57,680 nucleotides of DNA from the NCBI GenBank assembly GCA_017435525.1, contig JAFSEW010000019.1, positions 1-57,680 of the forward strand. The letters run 5' to 3'. The notes under the pieces are model-generated. The model worked only from the letters and a program-made list of their open reading frames with translations. It was not told the DNA's origin and ran no database searches. Made by a program: the position numbers and the translations under genes. The DNA is from Oscillospiraceae bacterium (GTDB lineage Bacteria > Bacillota > Clostridia > Oscillospirales > Oscillospiraceae). Each line of letters starts with the position of its first letter. The first letter of the stretch is position 1. Positions 1 to 6,940 of the stretch are shown here, piece by piece.

Positions 1-408
1 ACGCCGTGCCACCTCCCTCATCAGAGGGAGGCTTGCCGCTGCGGCGGGATTGGGCATAGCTAAAGCTTTTTGGAACCACCAGCACAGCTGGTGGTATTCT
101 TTAACCAAAAAAACCATGGCAGGCGTCAGCCTTGCCATGGCTTTTTCTCTTGTCTTGCTGTAAAATCTCTCGCTTTGGAGTGCTTCGCAGTTTTGAGGGA
201 AAGATTTTTCTCACAGGGAAGACAACTTTAAGGTATGATTGCCACCGGCAATCATATAGGTTTTGATTCGCTGCGCGTAGCACCACGGACGCGGAAATAC
301 TGGATGTATTTCCAAGGACGCTGGATTTCCTGTGGGGAAAAAGATTCCGTCAAAACCGTATAAATCCCTATGCGTACCCGCCTAATGGGCGTGTCTTTCA
401 GGTTTCTT
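1..408. other. Non-coding stretch downstream of the rnf operon
   Basis: I see no convincing gene here. It opens with a small hairpin (CCTCCCTC-atc-AGAGGGAGG) near position 10. A second hairpin follows at about 75-95 (ACCACCAGC/GCTGGTGGT), then the rnf terminator. The remaining 250 bases hold several short inverted repeats: ATTGCC/GGCAAT at 238-252, GGAAATAC/GTATTTCC at 293-313, and TATAGGTTTTGA/TCAAAACCGTATA spanning about 255-362. The region could be a structured RNA or a decayed repeat element. A possible 61-codon minus-strand reading frame at 101-286 lacks a good ribosome binding site and is not called. Confidence 0.4.
106..147 (-). terminator. Rho-independent terminator of the rnf operon
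   Basis: Read on the minus strand, a stem CCATGGCAAGG/CCTGCCATGG with a short loop is followed by seven T residues. It lies about 260 bases past the rnfB stop codon and is the first strong terminator in that direction. The plus strand also ends in a T-run, so it may act both ways. Confidence 0.6.
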
Positions 409-1266
409 TTACTTTTTTGCCGCGGCAGCGATCTCCGCGGGGGTACCTGCCATGGTATCCACGATCAGGTGCTTGGGACACACCGTGGCGCACAGGCCGC
501 AGGAATCGCACTTGGTATAGTCGATGACAGCCAGATTCCGGTCAATGGAAATGGCATCCAGAGGACAGACCTTTACGCAGATGCTGCAGCCGATGCAGCC
601 CTGGGTGCAGCCCCGGACGGTCACGGCGCCCTTGGCGTGGGAGTTGCAGGCGATCAGCACATGCTTATCATACTCCACAGGCACAATGAGGTTTCTGGGG
701 CAGGCAGCTGCGCAGCTCATACAGCCCACGCACTTCTCGCTGTCCACCTTGGCAACGCCGTCCACCACGGAGATGGCATCATACTTACAGGCCTTGACAC
801 AGTTGCCGAAGCCCAGGCAGCCGAATTTACAGGAGATATAGCCGTTGCCGCCCACTTTGGAGGCAGCCATACAGTCGTGGAAGCCTTCGTATTCGCCTTT
901 ACGCTTGGCACCCAGCTCCTTACCGCTGGCATCCACGCTGCGGTAGCCGGAGCAGCGCACCAGCGCCACCTTGCGGATCATGGCCTCTACCTTGACACCC
1001 ATGATTTCCGCCATGGCCTGGGCACATTCATTGCCGCCGGAAGCGCACTTACCAATCTCGGCTTCGCCCTTGAGAACGGCCTCTGCATAGCCGCCGCAGC
1101 CGGCATAGCCGCAGCCGCCGCAGTTGGCACCGGGCAGGCATTCATTCAGTTTGTCCAGCCGGGGATCGGTCTCCACATAGAAGACCTTGGAAGCGGCAGC
1201 CAGAATCAGACCGAAAACCAGGCCCAGGCCACCGAGAATCGCAATGGCAATCAAAATTTCCATCAT
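409..1266 (-). CDS. rnfB: Rnf electron transport complex subunit B (multi-cluster ferredoxin)
   Basis: RnfB carries electrons from reduced ferredoxin into the membrane Rnf complex (ferredoxin:NAD+ oxidoreductase). The 285-residue protein begins with one hydrophobic anchor (about residues 3-26). It then has a four-cysteine cluster site at about 43-57 (CxxxxxCxxCxxxxC) and two ferredoxin-type regions with CxxCxxCxxxC-like motifs at about 146-189 and 220-263. That cysteine richness is typical of clostridial RnfB. The start has GGAGGG a few bases upstream. It is the last gene of rnfCDGEAB and begins 9 bases after the rnfA stop. The identification is secure from both sequence and gene order. Confidence 0.95.
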   Translation of the reverse strand: MMEILIAIAILGGLGLVFGLILAAASKVFYVETDPRLDKLNECLPGANCGGCGYAGCGGYAEAVLKGEAEIGKCASGGNECAQAMAEIMGVKVEAMIRKVALVRCSGYRSVDASGKELGAKRKGEYEGFHDCMAASKVGGNGYISCKFGCLGFGNCVKACKYDAISVVDGVAKVDSEKCVGCMSCAAACPRNLIVPVEYDKHVLIACNSHAKGAVTVRGCTQGCIGCSICVKVCPLDAISIDRNLAVIDYTKCDSCGLCATVCPKHLIVDTMAGTPAEIAAAAKK

Positions 1267-1275
1267 GCACCCTCC

Positions 1276-1866
1276 TTAGAAAATCTTCAGGCCGGAGAAG
1301 CCCATAAAGGCCAGAGCCATCAGTCCGGCTGCGATCAGGGTCAGAGGGAAGCCTTTGAAGCATTCCGGGGATTCCGCCTTGTCCACACGCTCACGCAGAG
1401 ACGCAAACAACACAATGGATACCGTGAAGCCCAGGCCGCCGCAGGCGCCGTTGAAGACGCTCTGGAGGAAATCGTAACCCTTCTGCACATTCAGCAGGGC
1501 CACACCCAGCACGGCGCAGTTGGTGGTGATCAGGGGCAGGAAGATGCCCAGGGCCTTATACAGGGCAGGCACAGCCTTCTTCAGGAACATTTCCACCACC
1601 TGCACGATGGAGGCGATGACCAGAATGAACGCCAGGGTCTGCAGGTACTGCAGGCCCAGCGGCACCAGCATCAGATAGTACACCCCATAGGTAGCAGCGG
1701 AAGCCAGGGCCATAACAAAGGTAACCGCCATGCCCATACCCAGCGCCGTGTCGATTTTCTTGGAAACGCCCATAAAGGGGCAGATACCGTAGAACTTCAC
1801 AAGGATGAAGTTCTCAGAGAGAATGGCAGCCACCAGGATGCCTACGAGAGACTGAATATATTCCAT
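1276..1866 (-). CDS. rnfA: Rnf complex membrane subunit A
   Basis: This is an integral membrane subunit of the Rnf complex and helps form the ion-translocating core together with RnfE and RnfD. The 196-residue sequence is almost entirely hydrophobic, with about six predicted helices. It contains the family segment LVxIxxxILSENFxLxKFYGICPFMG near the N-terminus and TTNCAVLGV in the middle. Its start codon overlaps the rnfE stop by one base (TAATG), which suggests translational coupling. Length and sequence are normal for RnfA/RsxA. Confidence 0.95.
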   Translation of the reverse strand: MEYIQSLVGILVAAILSENFILVKFYGICPFMGVSKKIDTALGMGMAVTFVMALASAATYGVYYLMLVPLGLQYLQTLAFILVIASIVQVVEMFLKKAVPALYKALGIFLPLITTNCAVLGVALLNVQKGYDFLQSVFNGACGGLGFTVSIVLFASLRERVDKAESPECFKGFPLTLIAAGLMALAFMGFSGLKIF

Positions 1867-2504
1867 TACTTCGCAGCCTCCTTCTTCTTGTTATTCATTT
1901 TCCGGGTAAACCACTGGAAGCCGGCAATGACAAAGCCCAGGGTCAGGAAACCGCCCACGGGCATCACCATCATCATGGCGGGATAGCCCTCGGGAATGAT
2001 CCGGATGCCTTCGCCGCCGTTGAGGATGCCGCCGCCGAAGGTGCCGCTGCCCAAAAATTCGCGGATCACGCACATAATCACCAGGGCTACCGTGTAGCCG
2101 ATGCCCTGGCACAGGCCGTCCACCGCAGAGGCCAGGACGCCATTCTTGGAAGCAAAGGCTTCCGCCCGGCCCAGCACGATGCAGTTCACCACGATCAGGG
2201 GGATAAATACGCCCAGACTTTCGGAAAGCTCCGGCAGCAGTGCCTGCAGCAGCAGATCCACGATGGTCACGAAAGCCGCGATGATTACGATGTAAGCCGC
2301 AATACGGATCTGGCTGGGGATCACATTGCGCAGAGCTGAGATCAGCACATTGGAGCAGATGAGGATCACGGTAACGCTCAGACCCATGCCCAGGCCGTTA
2401 AAGAGACTGGTGGTAATGGCCAGCACGGAGCACATACCCAGCAGCTGCACCAGAACCGGGTTCTTGGTCAGCAGGCCCTCGTTAAACTGTTTCTTGAAAT
2501 TCAT
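1866..2504 (-). CDS. rnfE: Rnf complex membrane subunit E
   Basis: RnfE is the paralogous membrane partner of RnfA. The two pack head-to-tail in the membrane and share a cluster site at their interface in known structures. The 212-residue protein has the family segments KNPVLVQLLGMCSVLAITT near the N-terminus and VNCIVLGRAEAFASKNGV in the middle, with about six hydrophobic helices. It follows rnfG after 12 bases, with an AGGAGGTCG ribosome binding site. The last residues are basic and lysine-rich, as expected for a cytoplasmic tail. Confidence 0.94.
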   Translation of the reverse strand: MNFKKQFNEGLLTKNPVLVQLLGMCSVLAITTSLFNGLGMGLSVTVILICSNVLISALRNVIPSQIRIAAYIVIIAAFVTIVDLLLQALLPELSESLGVFIPLIVVNCIVLGRAEAFASKNGVLASAVDGLCQGIGYTVALVIMCVIREFLGSGTFGGGILNGGEGIRIIPEGYPAMMMVMPVGGFLTLGFVIAGFQWFTRKMNNKKKEAAK

Positions 2505-2516
2505 AACGCGACCTCC

Positions 2517-3056
2517 TTATCCCAAATTGCCCACACAGGCCAGTGCAGCGTTGATGCCGGTGCAAATGGCCCGGGAAGTAATGGTAGCGCCGGTAATGGA
2601 ATCTACCTCGCCGCCGTCCTTAGTCACTGCCAGGGTACCGTTCATACCCACAAACTGGCCCCGGAAGGTTTCTCCTGCGGAGGTTTTCGCAGCAGCCACA
2701 GCGCCCAGGCCTGCGGTTTCTGTGTGGGAAATCACGCTGATGCCCAGCACACTGCCCTGGGTATCGATGCCCACCATCATGGTAACGGCACCGTCAAAGC
2801 CCACGGGGTTTACTTCCACAGCATAGCCGTTTTCCGAAGCATACACCGCAGAAACCAGGCCGGAAGCATCGGTAAAGGAAATTTCCTCACCGCCGCCGGG
2901 AAGCACCAGTTCAATGGCCTCCTGGGTCTTTTCTTCCTGGAACTTGGCGATCATGGGTGCGGTAAACTTGTTTACTGCTGCCAGGGCAGCAGCCATCACA
3001 GAGGTAATCAGCAGCAGCATCAACGCGATGCGCAGTATGTATTTCACATTGCTCAT
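2517..3056 (-). CDS. rnfG: Rnf complex FMN-binding subunit G
   Basis: RnfG is a membrane-anchored flavoprotein with a covalently bound FMN that passes electrons through the Rnf complex. The 179-residue protein has one N-terminal helix (about 7-28) and then an FMN-binding domain. The segment SITGATITSRA near residues 153-163 is the family's SGATxTS flavinylation motif, with Thr158 the likely attachment residue. The first motif residue is Thr rather than Ser. The start overlaps the rnfD stop as ATGA. The protein is slightly short but complete. Confidence 0.93.
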   Translation of the reverse strand: MSNVKYILRIALMLLLITSVMAAALAAVNKFTAPMIAKFQEEKTQEAIELVLPGGGEEISFTDASGLVSAVYASENGYAVEVNPVGFDGAVTMMVGIDTQGSVLGISVISHTETAGLGAVAAAKTSAGETFRGQFVGMNGTLAVTKDGGEVDSITGATITSRAICTGINAALACVGNLG

Positions 3057-4051
3057 TTCTTTGCCGCCTCCTTCTTGGGTGCGCCGAACTTGGTAGGCCG
3101 GCCAATGCGGTCCAGCAGGACAACGCAGCAGTTCATAATCAGAATCGCATAGCTGACGCCCTCATTGTAGCCGCCGAAGTAGCGGATCAGAATGGTCAGT
3201 GCGCCGCAGCCCATACCGTAGACGATCTGGCCCAGGTGGGTCACAGGGCTGGTGACATAGTCGGTAGCCATGAACAGCGCGCCCAGCATCAGGCCACCGC
3301 CGCAAAGCTGCGCTGCCATCCACTGCAGGGGGTCGTTGCCCATGGGGAACAGCAGGCTCAGCACAGCCACGGTACCCAGGTAAGTCAAGGGAATCCGGAT
3401 GCTGACAACCTTACGGATCAGCAGGTAGCCAAAGCCCAGAAGCAGCAGCGCAGCGGAAGTTTCGCCGATGCAGCCGCCCACATTGCCCAGGAACAGATCC
3501 AGCAGGGATTCCTCGGGCATCTGGCCCTGATGCATAGCTGCCAGAGGGGTTGCCGCGGTAACTACATCCGCGGTAGAGAAAATGCCCGCTGCATTTTCGA
3601 AGCCCACCTTGACCCAGTTGGTCATCAGCACGGGCCAGCCAAACATAAAGGCACGGGCTGCCAAAGCAGGGTTCACCAGGTTCTTGCCCACGCCGCCGAA
3701 GAGCATCTTCACCACGATGATGGCGAAGGAATCGCCGATGATGAGGCACCAGTAAGGAATGGTCACAGGGCAGACAAAGGCAATCAGCGCGCCGGTAACC
3801 ATAGCGGACATATCGTAGACCTTGCAGTTGACTTTCATCGCTCGGCACCAGGCCCACTCAAAGAACACGCATGCCGCCATGGAAATCAGGGTCACAATCA
3901 GCGCCCGGTAACCGAAGAAATACACGCTGCCGATGAGGGCAGGTGCCAGACCGATGAGCACATCACGCATGATGGTCTTGGTGGTAACGGGGGAATGCAC
4001 ATGGGGAGAGCCGGAGATAGTCAGCTCATAGAAATATTTCATTTGTGCCAT
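3053..4051 (-). CDS. rnfD: Rnf complex membrane subunit D
   Basis: RnfD is a polytopic membrane subunit carrying a second covalent FMN. The 332-residue sequence has about eight to ten hydrophobic helices. TAATPL near residues 165-170 corresponds to the family's SGATPL flavin attachment site (Thr168). Family segments such as SPHVHSP, NPALAARAF and TDYVTSPVT are all present. The start at 4051 is preceded by AAGGAGG with 7-base spacing, which favours it over the ATG three codons later. It lies 12 bases downstream of rnfC. Confidence 0.95.
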   Translation of the reverse strand: MAQMKYFYELTISGSPHVHSPVTTKTIMRDVLIGLAPALIGSVYFFGYRALIVTLISMAACVFFEWAWCRAMKVNCKVYDMSAMVTGALIAFVCPVTIPYWCLIIGDSFAIIVVKMLFGGVGKNLVNPALAARAFMFGWPVLMTNWVKVGFENAAGIFSTADVVTAATPLAAMHQGQMPEESLLDLFLGNVGGCIGETSAALLLLGFGYLLIRKVVSIRIPLTYLGTVAVLSLLFPMGNDPLQWMAAQLCGGGLMLGALFMATDYVTSPVTHLGQIVYGMGCGALTILIRYFGGYNEGVSYAILIMNCCVVLLDRIGRPTKFGAPKKEAAKK

Positions 4052-4063
4052 TACGCTACCTCC

Positions 4064-5389
4064 TTACTTCTTTGCTGCAGCCAGAGCCGCATCCCGGATA
4101 TGCTGCTTACCGGCCTTGAAGCCCAGCACCAGGGGCACACAGGCAGGGCAGGTATAAGCGCAGCAGCCGCATTCGATGCAGTCCATCAGGTTCTGAGCCT
4201 TCATCTCCTCGATGTTGCCGCTCTGGAGGGACTTATACATCAAAACAGGCATCAGCTTCATGGGGCAGGCATCGATGCACTTGCCGCAGCGGATACACCG
4301 GGACTGCTCCACCACATACTTATTGACCGCGCCCAGAATGGTCACGGCATTGGTGCCCTTGATCACAGGCACCGCCAGGTCATACTGGGAGGCACCCATC
4401 ATGGGGCCGCCGGAGAGAACCTTGTAGGGATTTTCCCGGGTACCCACGGCTTCCAGAAGATCATTGAAGCAGGTGCCCACGGGAACCAGCAGGTTCTTGG
4501 GGTCCATCACGATGTCGCCGGATACGGTAACGATTCTGCGGATCAGGGGCATGCCCTCATACACAGCATCGTGGATGGCCTTACAGGTGGCCGCATTGAA
4601 CACCGCGCAGCCCACAGCAGCGGGCAGACCGCCGGAAGGAACTTCCCGGCCGGTAATGGCATAGATCAGCTGCTTTTCCGCGCCCTGGGGATACTTGGTG
4701 GGCAGAATATCGATGGTAATGCCATCCTTGGGTGCCAGCTCCCATTTCAGGGCCTTGGCAGCGGCAGGCTTATTGTTCTCCATGGCGATATGCGCGGTCT
4801 TCAGACCCAGCACCTTCATCACCAGCTTCAGACCGGAAATGATCTGGGCGGGATATTCCCGGCACAGCAGATCGTCCGCCACGATATAGGGCTCACACTC
4901 GGAAATATTTACAATGATGGTATCCACCTTACCCATGCCGGAGGAAAGCTTCACATGGGTGGGGAAGGTAGCACCGCCCATACCCACAATACCGGCTTCC
5001 CGGATAATGCCCATCAGTTCCTGGGCAGACAGGGCTTCCACCTGTTCAATGGTCCGGCGCTGAATCTCCGGGCACAGGGTATCCTGATGGTCGTTCTGGA
5101 TCACTACGCTCATCATCGTAGTGCCGGAAGTATGGGGACGCATCTCCACAGCCTTGACCGTACCGGAAACAGATGCGTGGACAGGCACGCACAGGCCCTC
5201 ATTGTCGCCGATCTTCTGGCCCATGGTCACGGTATCGCCTTTTTTTACCAGGGGTTTGCAGGGAGCACCGATGTGCTGCGCCATGGGAATTACCAGAATA
5301 TCCGGCTCCGGAAACACCTGCACAGCCTTATGTTCTGCCAGTTCTTTCTTTTCTTTGGGATGGATTCCGCCGAAAAAAGAAAACGCCAT
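4064..5389 (-). CDS. rnfC: Rnf complex subunit C (NADH dehydrogenase-like)
   Basis: RnfC is the peripheral subunit that interacts with NAD(H) and receives electrons from the cluster chain. The 441-residue protein starts with the GGIHP segment, has the barrel-like sandwich region with VKKGDTVTMGQKIG (about 50-65), and contains a nucleotide/FMN-binding core with GGATFPTHVK. Two four-cysteine motifs (CIRCGKCIDACP and CIECGCCAYTCP) lie in the last quarter. I chose ATG at 5389, because the in-frame TTG two codons upstream sits too close to the GAGGTG ribosome binding site. It is the first gene of the rnf operon, with a clear promoter upstream. Confidence 0.95.
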   Translation of the reverse strand: MAFSFFGGIHPKEKKELAEHKAVQVFPEPDILVIPMAQHIGAPCKPLVKKGDTVTMGQKIGDNEGLCVPVHASVSGTVKAVEMRPHTSGTTMMSVVIQNDHQDTLCPEIQRRTIEQVEALSAQELMGIIREAGIVGMGGATFPTHVKLSSGMGKVDTIIVNISECEPYIVADDLLCREYPAQIISGLKLVMKVLGLKTAHIAMENNKPAAAKALKWELAPKDGITIDILPTKYPQGAEKQLIYAITGREVPSGGLPAAVGCAVFNAATCKAIHDAVYEGMPLIRRIVTVSGDIVMDPKNLLVPVGTCFNDLLEAVGTRENPYKVLSGGPMMGASQYDLAVPVIKGTNAVTILGAVNKYVVEQSRCIRCGKCIDACPMKLMPVLMYKSLQSGNIEEMKAQNLMDCIECGCCAYTCPACVPLVLGFKAGKQHIRDAALAAAKK

Positions 5390-5443
5390 TGCCAATCACC
5401 TCATTATTTTTCGGGCATATCAGCCGCATATTTAACATCCTAC

Positions 5444-5472
5444 ATCATATCGCAAGTTTCTCATTTTGTAAA
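5444..5472 (-). promoter_or_regulatory. Promoter of the rnf operon
   Basis: On the minus strand TTTACA is followed after exactly 17 bases by TATGAT, about 55 bases upstream of the rnfC start codon. Both boxes match the sigma-A consensus closely, and the surrounding DNA is AT-rich. There is no obvious operator. Confidence 0.6.
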
Positions 5473-5576
5473 CTTACAAAACCACATTTTTCACTATAAA
5501 ACGAAAAAAATGCAACTTTATCGATATTTTTGCACAGATACAGCCCGCTTTTCAAGTTCCAAAAAACCCCTGGGTG

Positions 5577-6386
5577 TCACAGATTTTGCAATGTGTCCCG
5601 AATTTCTCCCGCGTCAGAAAGTACCAGGTGGGGTTTCTCCTCAGACGCTTCCAGAATTTCCCGGGTAGTCTCGCCGCTGAGCACCAGCACCGTAAGGGTA
5701 CCGGCATTGAGGCCGCTCTTGATATCGGTGTAGATCCGGTCGCCGATGACGCAGGTCTGGCTTCCGGTAACACCCCATTTTTCCATAGCCAGCTGCGGCA
5801 TCAGGGCAGAGGGTTTGCCGATGACCACAGGCAGACGGCCGCTGACATTTTGCAGCATCTGACACACACTGCCGCAGTCCGGCACGCTGCCGAATTCCGT
5901 GGGACACACTAAATCCGGGTTGGTGGCAATGTAGGGAATCTCCGGCCTTGTCAGCAGCAGATAGCTTACATCATGGAGTTTCCGGAAGGTCAGCTCCGTA
6001 TCAAAGCCCATGACGATGCAGTCGGTATCGTCCGTATTTTCCGTCAGGGCAAATCCCTCTCTGCGCAGCTCTGCCTTCAGAGATTCCGTGCCGCAGACAT
6101 AAAGAGTCTGGCCTTCGTGGTGCTTGTGCAGATAATAGGCTGTTGCCTGAGAAGAGGTAATAAAATCCTCTCTCGTAGCCGCGATGCCCATTTTCTCCAG
6201 CTTCCTGATATAGTCCTCCACGCTTTTGGAGGAATTGTTGGTCATAAACAGATAGCGGCCTCCTGTGGCCCGGATGGTCTGCAGCAGGTCGATGGTAAAA
6301 TCGTACAGCCGGTCTCCCAGATACAGGGTTCCGTCCATGTCAAACAGATACAGCTTGATAGTTTGCAAAGCGTTGGCAAGTTCCAT
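5577..6386 (-). CDS. HAD-IIA family phosphatase (NagD-like)
   Basis: This is a cytoplasmic haloacid-dehalogenase-type sugar or nucleotide phosphatase. The 269-residue protein carries motif I LFDMDGTLYLG at about residues 14-24, with the nucleophile DxD. Motif II is TNNSS at about 49-53, the lysine is in VIGKP, and the acidic motif is IGDRIYTDI. The segment between motifs II and III is the C2-type cap of subclass IIA, as in NagD, AraL and p-nitrophenylphosphatases. The substrate cannot be read from sequence. The gene is monocistronic with its own promoter and an AAGGGG ribosome binding site. Confidence 0.85.
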   Translation of the reverse strand: MELANALQTIKLYLFDMDGTLYLGDRLYDFTIDLLQTIRATGGRYLFMTNNSSKSVEDYIRKLEKMGIAATREDFITSSQATAYYLHKHHEGQTLYVCGTESLKAELRREGFALTENTDDTDCIVMGFDTELTFRKLHDVSYLLLTRPEIPYIATNPDLVCPTEFGSVPDCGSVCQMLQNVSGRLPVVIGKPSALMPQLAMEKWGVTGSQTCVIGDRIYTDIKSGLNAGTLTVLVLSGETTREILEASEEKPHLVLSDAGEIRDTLQNL

Positions 6387-6415
6387 AACAACATCCCCTT
6401 GAGATTGGTATTTCC

Positions 6416-6444
6416 ATTATAGAAAGCACCGGAAAAAAAGTCAA
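6416..6444 (-). promoter_or_regulatory. Promoter of the HAD-IIA phosphatase gene
   Basis: On the minus strand TTGACT, 17 bases, then TATAAT ends 30 bases before the start codon. It is a near-consensus sigma-A promoter. Confidence 0.65.
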
Positions 6445-6496
6445 ATGCATTGACATGCAGCCCCGGGGGAAAACTAGCGCTGAAGGAGGGAGTGCC

Positions 6497-6598
6497 ATGA
6501 AACAGGAAGAGAAAAAATCCCCCAATTGGGAAATGAAGGACCCCAAGCCCCCGGTAATCCAATCCGGACACATGGAAAACCGAAGAACAGACCAATAA
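6497..6598 (+). CDS. Possible small protein, 33 residues
   Basis: An ATG at 6497 is preceded by AAGGAGGG with 6-base spacing, as good a ribosome binding site as any in the window. It opens a 33-codon frame ending in TAA. The product is polar and charged (starting MKQEEKKSPNWEMKDPK), without a membrane segment or signal. A TTGACA sits at 6450-6455, but the -10 box 17 bases later is poor. I recognise no family. It ends 11 bases before the palindromic element at 6610. It is either a real small gene or a chance frame behind a strong Shine-Dalgarno sequence. Confidence 0.4.
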   Translation: MKQEEKKSPNWEMKDPKPPVIQSGHMENRRTDQ

Positions 6599-6609
6599 CG
6601 GTCGCTGTT

Positions 6610-6814
6610 GTAGGGGCGAGCATCGCTCGTCCGCTACCGGGTCGCAAAATCCCACCTGGGTAATGGAGATGCGGATTGCCACGGGCCTAAAGGCCCTCGC
6701 AATGACAGAGAAAACCGGAAAGCTTTCCCCGTTTTTCTGTCATTCTGAGCAAGCGCAGCGCGCCGAAGAATCCGTTTCCTCATCGCACCGGGTAACGGAC
6801 GAGCTCGCCCCTAC
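6610..6814. repeat. MITE-like composite palindromic element
   Basis: The ends are imperfect terminal inverted repeats. The left end starts GTAGGGGCGAG and continues to CTCGTCCGCTACCGGGT. The right end, read in reverse complement, gives the same start, then CTCGTCCGTTACCCGGT. Inside is a second palindrome with arms AATGACAGA (6701-6709) and TCTGTCATT (6736-6744), whose pairing continues towards a central GAAAGCTTTC-like core. No reading frame for a transposase is present. Related arms occur at 30818-30929 and 35011-35052, so this is a repeated, probably non-autonomous element. Confidence 0.7.
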
Positions 6815-6853
6815 CATAGGCAGCCTGTAAATTGTAAACTTTTTCCGGCAACC

Positions 6854-6881
6854 TTGACATAAGGGGTTCCTATGTTACAAT
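6854..6881 (+). promoter_or_regulatory. Promoter of the ABC exporter operon
   Basis: TTGACA, 16 bases, TACAAT. It lies about 60 bases upstream of the first ABC transporter start codon and immediately after the palindromic element. Confidence 0.55.
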
Positions 6882-6940
6882 AAAATATCATTATACTGGC
6901 GTAGGAGCGGCATTCCGCTTTTGGAGGAGGAAAATACATT

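Noticed and set aside
101-286. 61-codon minus-strand reading frame at the window start
   Set aside because: It overlaps the rnf terminator and inverted repeats, has no good ribosome binding site, and the translation looks random (basic, no family).
370-1986. 538-codon plus-strand open frame over rnfB and rnfA
   Set aside because: Its His, Gly and Gln-rich translation is the usual antisense shadow of GC-rich genes. The minus strand encodes clear RnfB and RnfA.
3236-5668. 810-codon plus-strand frame over rnfD and rnfC
   Set aside because: Antisense shadow with no family features. It runs through the rnf promoter and into the next gene.
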